DNA of 64,000 bases from Bacillus sp. FJAT-45350 (lineage in GTDB: Bacteria > Bacillota > Bacilli > Bacillales > NISU01): the NCBI RefSeq assembly GCF_002335805.1, contig NZ_NISU01000001.1, positions 2,922,079 through 2,986,078 of the forward strand. The letters are read 5' to 3'. Positions 61,345-64,000 of this stretch are shown here, one piece after another (position 1 is the stretch's first letter; every line of letters begins with the position of its first letter). The position numbers and the translations under genes were made by a program. Under the pieces are notes generated by a model, which saw only the letters and a program-made list of their open reading frames with translations, searched no databases and was not told the DNA's origin.

Positions 61345-62466
61345 TTAAAAATGATAGTCAGCATAATAGCGAACAACATCAATCCTGCCATGCCCCAAAT
61401 CAACTGAAGTAAGCCATAGGCATAGTTCTTTATGAGTTAATCGACGCTTAGTACGGATTTCAGATTTAACCTTAGCTCGTATATTTTTAATTGTAGTATT
61501 AAATTTTACCTTTAAATAAGGATCTAAATTGATTTTAGCGGCAACTTCCTGTTTTAATTGATGTTTGGTCATATTACAGTAATTGTCCATTTGATATTGT
61601 GCATAAGCTTTTCTAGCTGAATGTGAAGTATATTTTTTTCCACCTCGATCAACATTAGCATTTAAAGCTGCTTTTCTTATATTTTCTTCAACAAGCTTTT
61701 TTGAATGTCTAATAGATTTATCCTGCTGATAAGTATTTTTCACTTGAAAAACAGGTGCTCCCTCCTTCTTGCCCATTACCTGGTTTTCTAGCATACATAT
61801 TGTATCTTTATGTTTAGTCGTTACAAATCGAACAAGCCCTCCTTTTCCTTTAATACGAACCAGTAGAGATCCATCATCCAAATATGTTAAATCTGATTTC
61901 TTTAATGATATCGCTTCCGTTATACGTGCTCCTAAATACCTCTGTGTTTGATGAATTTTTGAGATAACATCTGTGTTTGGTGAACGAAGTTTCAAAATTT
62001 CACTTTGTACCTTTGCATAGTCTGAATGCGATGCTTTTAAAGTTTTGGAATCTATACTCTTTCTAAATATCCCTGCTGCCGTTATCCTTTTTAAAATCTC
62101 TCTTTTATCACCTACTTTGACATTTCCCCTAAAAACACCCGTTACTTTGGATGCTTCATAAAAAGAATGAAGTGCATGAGCAAATCTACGCATTGTATAA
62201 GCTGAAACAGTCGGATCATTACATTTATATTCTTTAATTTGTTTATCTATAAAATCATACGCATACCTTGGTTTCGCCCGTGCTATATCGTAAACTCCAT
62301 GTTCACGATATAAATAATTTGCATATGCTTGGACAACATTTCTATATGTTTCAACCGTACGGTCAGCCAGTTGTTTTTTTCTATGATGATTACCAAAAGT
62401 TAAACCCTGTTCTTTTACTTTGTCGAAAACTTTGTCTATTTTAGCTTTACTTTTATCTATACTCAC
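61345..62466 (-). CDS. Tyrosine recombinase / integrase
   Basis: The 373-residue protein has an N-terminal SAM-like core-binding domain (TVETYRNVVQAYANYLYREH). Its catalytic domain shows the first Arg in LGARITEAISLKKSDL, the HxxR motif in HSARKAYAQYQ, and the nucleophilic Tyr near the C terminus in LGHGRIDVVRYYADYHF. It should integrate or excise an element. The start GTG at 62466 lies eight bases after AGGAGG; a GTG at 62475 overlaps that site. It and the AT-rich context mark this end of the window as mobile. Confidence 0.88.
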   Translation of the reverse strand: MSIDKSKAKIDKVFDKVKEQGLTFGNHHRKKQLADRTVETYRNVVQAYANYLYREHGVYDIARAKPRYAYDFIDKQIKEYKCNDPTVSAYTMRRFAHALHSFYEASKVTGVFRGNVKVGDKREILKRITAAGIFRKSIDSKTLKASHSDYAKVQSEILKLRSPNTDVISKIHQTQRYLGARITEAISLKKSDLTYLDDGSLLVRIKGKGGLVRFVTTKHKDTICMLENQVMGKKEGAPVFQVKNTYQQDKSIRHSKKLVEENIRKAALNANVDRGGKKYTSHSARKAYAQYQMDNYCNMTKHQLKQEVAAKINLDPYLKVKFNTTIKNIRAKVKSEIRTKRRLTHKELCLWLTSVDLGHGRIDVVRYYADYHF

Positions 62467-62741
62467 TCTTACCACCTCCTAAAAACCGCGTTAAAAAGAA
62501 AGCTTTTTGCATATCCCTACTAGGGATGGTTCAGTCCGACTTTTCCTTTGAAAAAATCCGACTGAACCTCCCTGTCATTCTCACACCCAAAAATCTCCCA
62601 TTCGTAAGACTTATTTTCTTCCTATTAAGCTTTAGCTTAATAGATTTAAATTTATTGCTTACTCATATTTCGACAGCCAGAATCCTAATTTCTGACCCTA
62701 ACGCCCTTGCGTTAGAATTAATAATGGACTGCACTTTAGCT
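62467..62741. other. Intergenic region with inverted repeats next to the integrase
   Basis: AGGGATGGTTCAGTC (62522-62536) and GACTGAACCTCCCT (62560-62573) are near-perfect inverted copies about 23 bases apart. CCCTACTAGGG lies just before them. CTAACGC-CCTT-GCGTTAG is a perfect 7-bp hairpin at about 62699-62716. No coding sequence was recognised. These may be recombinase, operator or terminator sites. Confidence 0.55.
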
Positions 62742-63259
62742 TTAGATCCGTGACAGTGGTCGGATCAGATGTGAAAATTGATAAATATAGCCTTTTTCCT
62801 TCATACTAAAATATTTGCCATCATCACCAACAATTACATGATCAAGCAATTCTATCCCTAATAGCTTTCCAGAGTCCTTAATTCTTTCGGTCACGTTAAC
62901 ATCTTCTTTAGATGCTATTGGATCGCCACTTGGATGATTATGCCCCAAGATAATGCTGGCACTGTTAGCCAAAATAGCCGCTTTAAAAACTTCCCTTGGA
63001 CTACTATCGCGGAATTTAGACTACCGATAGAAACTGTATTAATAGCTGTTACTTTGTTCTTCGTATCCAAACAAATAAGTACAAAATGTTCCCTGTCTTC
63101 TTTTCCTATAAACTCCTCTAGAAGTCGTACTGCTGATGTTGGATCTGTTATTTTGTTCGTGTTATAAGGAAATGTCTTTTCTTTCAACATTTGAATCTTT
63201 ACAACACTTAACCTTCTTTTTCTTACTGTCCTTTTTTCTTCAACTTGTGGTTGTTGCAT
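62742..63259 (-). pseudogene. RadC/JAMM-domain protein with a frameshift
   Basis: From the ATG at 63259 (after AAGGAGG) the first frame reads to INTVSIGSLNSAIV. The homologous sequence then continues in another frame as SPREVFKAAILANSA..., with the JAMM motif GHNHPSGDP and SKEDVNVTERIKDSGKLLG to the stop at 62742. One base appears to be missing at about 63001-63006. The N-terminal frame runs on for about 26 unrelated codons. Mobile-element RadC proteins are common near integrases. It could be a real pseudogene, a sequencing error or programmed shifting. Confidence 0.8.
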
Positions 63260-63456
63260 ATTTTGCAACCTCCTTCTCGTTTTTATTGTCGTATATGTTA
63301 CTAGTTCGCACTAGTTTCGTTGTCGCAATGCTCGCACATATTTGCGACAGGTTTTAAATCCTTCAGATAATAACACCTATTTAAAAAATGTGTGAAAAAA
63401 ATCCACTTTTTTTAAATTATGGTATAGGTTCCTTGTTATATCTGGAGGTGACTAAT

Positions 63457-64000
63457 TTGAAACAAATGAAACAACAGCTCTTAAGAGCAAAAAATATTCC
63501 TGAATTCAAAATTGTAATTAAAGAAATCGATGAAGATGTAGTTTTAAATAAAGAATTTAAGGAGGGGAGTTTAAAACCTTACATAAAAACTGGAGTTAGA
63601 TTACATGAAAATACAATTGAGTTACCCATTTGGGATGATGAAAATTTATTTAAAGAATTCATTCCTCCTTGGGGATTTCATAAATTTTGTGATTTTCAAA
63701 AGAGTGAATTCGGTTTAGGTCTCATTCACATTCAATTTCGATATGGGAAGAAAATTAGAAAAAAGAGTGATTACAGGTTTAGGGAAGAAAAGGATGTCGA
63801 AAAAATTGATTTTTATTTTTTATATGACTTTCATAAGGAACATTATTTGGAGGTGAAGCCTGAAAATAGCGAAGAATGGCAAAGGAGAGTATCAGAAATG
63901 GAAGTGATAGAAAATCAAACTTTTACATTTGTTTGGGATTATCTTGTTAATAAAAGATCTACCTTTATTGAGAACAATGAAAAATTTAAAAAGAGTAACA
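63457..64000 (+). CDS. Unknown protein, truncated by the window end
   Basis: A TTG start six bases after GGAGGTGA opens a frame of 181 codons to the last base without a stop. The product starts MKQMKQQLLRAKNIPEFKIV and is lysine- and aromatic-rich (FIPPWGFHKFCDFQKSEFG, LIHIQFRYGKKI, IDFYFLYDFHKEHYLEV). No signal peptide or known motif was recognised. It is AT-rich like the rest of the island and diverges from radC. Confidence 0.65.
   Translation, partial: MKQMKQQLLRAKNIPEFKIVIKEIDEDVVLNKEFKEGSLKPYIKTGVRLHENTIELPIWDDENLFKEFIPPWGFHKFCDFQKSEFGLGLIHIQFRYGKKIRKKSDYRFREEKDVEKIDFYFLYDFHKEHYLEVKPENSEEWQRRVSEMEVIENQTFTFVWDYLVNKRSTFIENNEKFKKSN

Overview
The window is a chromosome segment of a low-GC, endospore-forming Bacillota, most likely Bacillaceae. 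The gene order gatA-gatC / camS / ligA-pcrA-pcrB / yerC-yerB-yerA / purD...purE / guaA matches the Bacillus subtilis backbone. Ribosome binding sites are strong AGGAGG types, and GTG/TTG starts and Rho-independent hairpins are frequent. The genus cannot be fixed from sequence reading alone.

Region 1 (1-13 kb, mostly minus strand) holds the start of gatA, gatC, the lipoprotein CamS, DNA ligase, PcrA helicase, PcrB, a divergent adenine deaminase (adeC), the TrpR-like YerC, the DUF3048 lipoprotein YerB, the adenine-deaminase relative YerA, and a small DUF2892-type protein. Region 2 (13.1-27.1 kb) is the complete twelve-gene purine operon purEKBCSQLFMNHD. Its leader has a promoter, paired inverted PurBoxes, a purine riboswitch and an attenuator terminator. 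Unusually, it is interrupted by non-coding insertions: a 16x heptamer repeat between purH and purN, a related element between purC and purB, and a structured stretch of about 300 bp between purM and purF. A third heptamer element lies beside gatC.

Region 3 (27.2-38 kb) is rich in spore-associated genes: a NETI-motif protein, a type III polyketide synthase with its methyltransferase, a DUF6944-like repetitive protein, a tiny YjcZ-type peptide, GerP-family proteins (two near-identical GerPF/GerPA-like paralogues, a small GerPB/D-like protein and a GerPC-like protein that appears to start at AUU), two Hsp20-type proteins, a LysM protein and a YppG-like protein. Interleaved are an ECF-type nickel/cobalt importer (ATPase at 33.4 kb; M, L, K and Q components at 38.2-40.9 kb) and an agmatinase-family ureohydrolase with guanidine-hydrolase-like features. 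Region 4 (40.9-48.8 kb) has a PbuG-type purine permease and guaA, each behind its own purine riboswitch, then the MoxR / DUF58 / transglutaminase operon.

Region 5 (48.8-53.7 kb) is decayed and repeat-rich: a gene tail without a start, a LysM/beta-propeller gene cut by an in-frame TAA, a possible IS200/IS605 remnant, and two copies of a 115-bp repeat flanking an SF0329-like gene. Region 6 (53.7-64 kb) is a distinctly AT-rich island. It has a three-gene translationally coupled operon of unknown families whose last product carries two C-terminal membrane helices. Divergent from it are McrB and McrC homologues, then a convergent C5-cytosine methyltransferase (together resembling GTP-dependent LlaJI/BsuMI-type restriction-modification), a MazG-like pyrophosphohydrolase, a tyrosine recombinase, a frameshifted radC and an unknown gene running off the edge. 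The three-gene operon at 53769-56686 is the best candidate for an undescribed, probably anti-phage, system.
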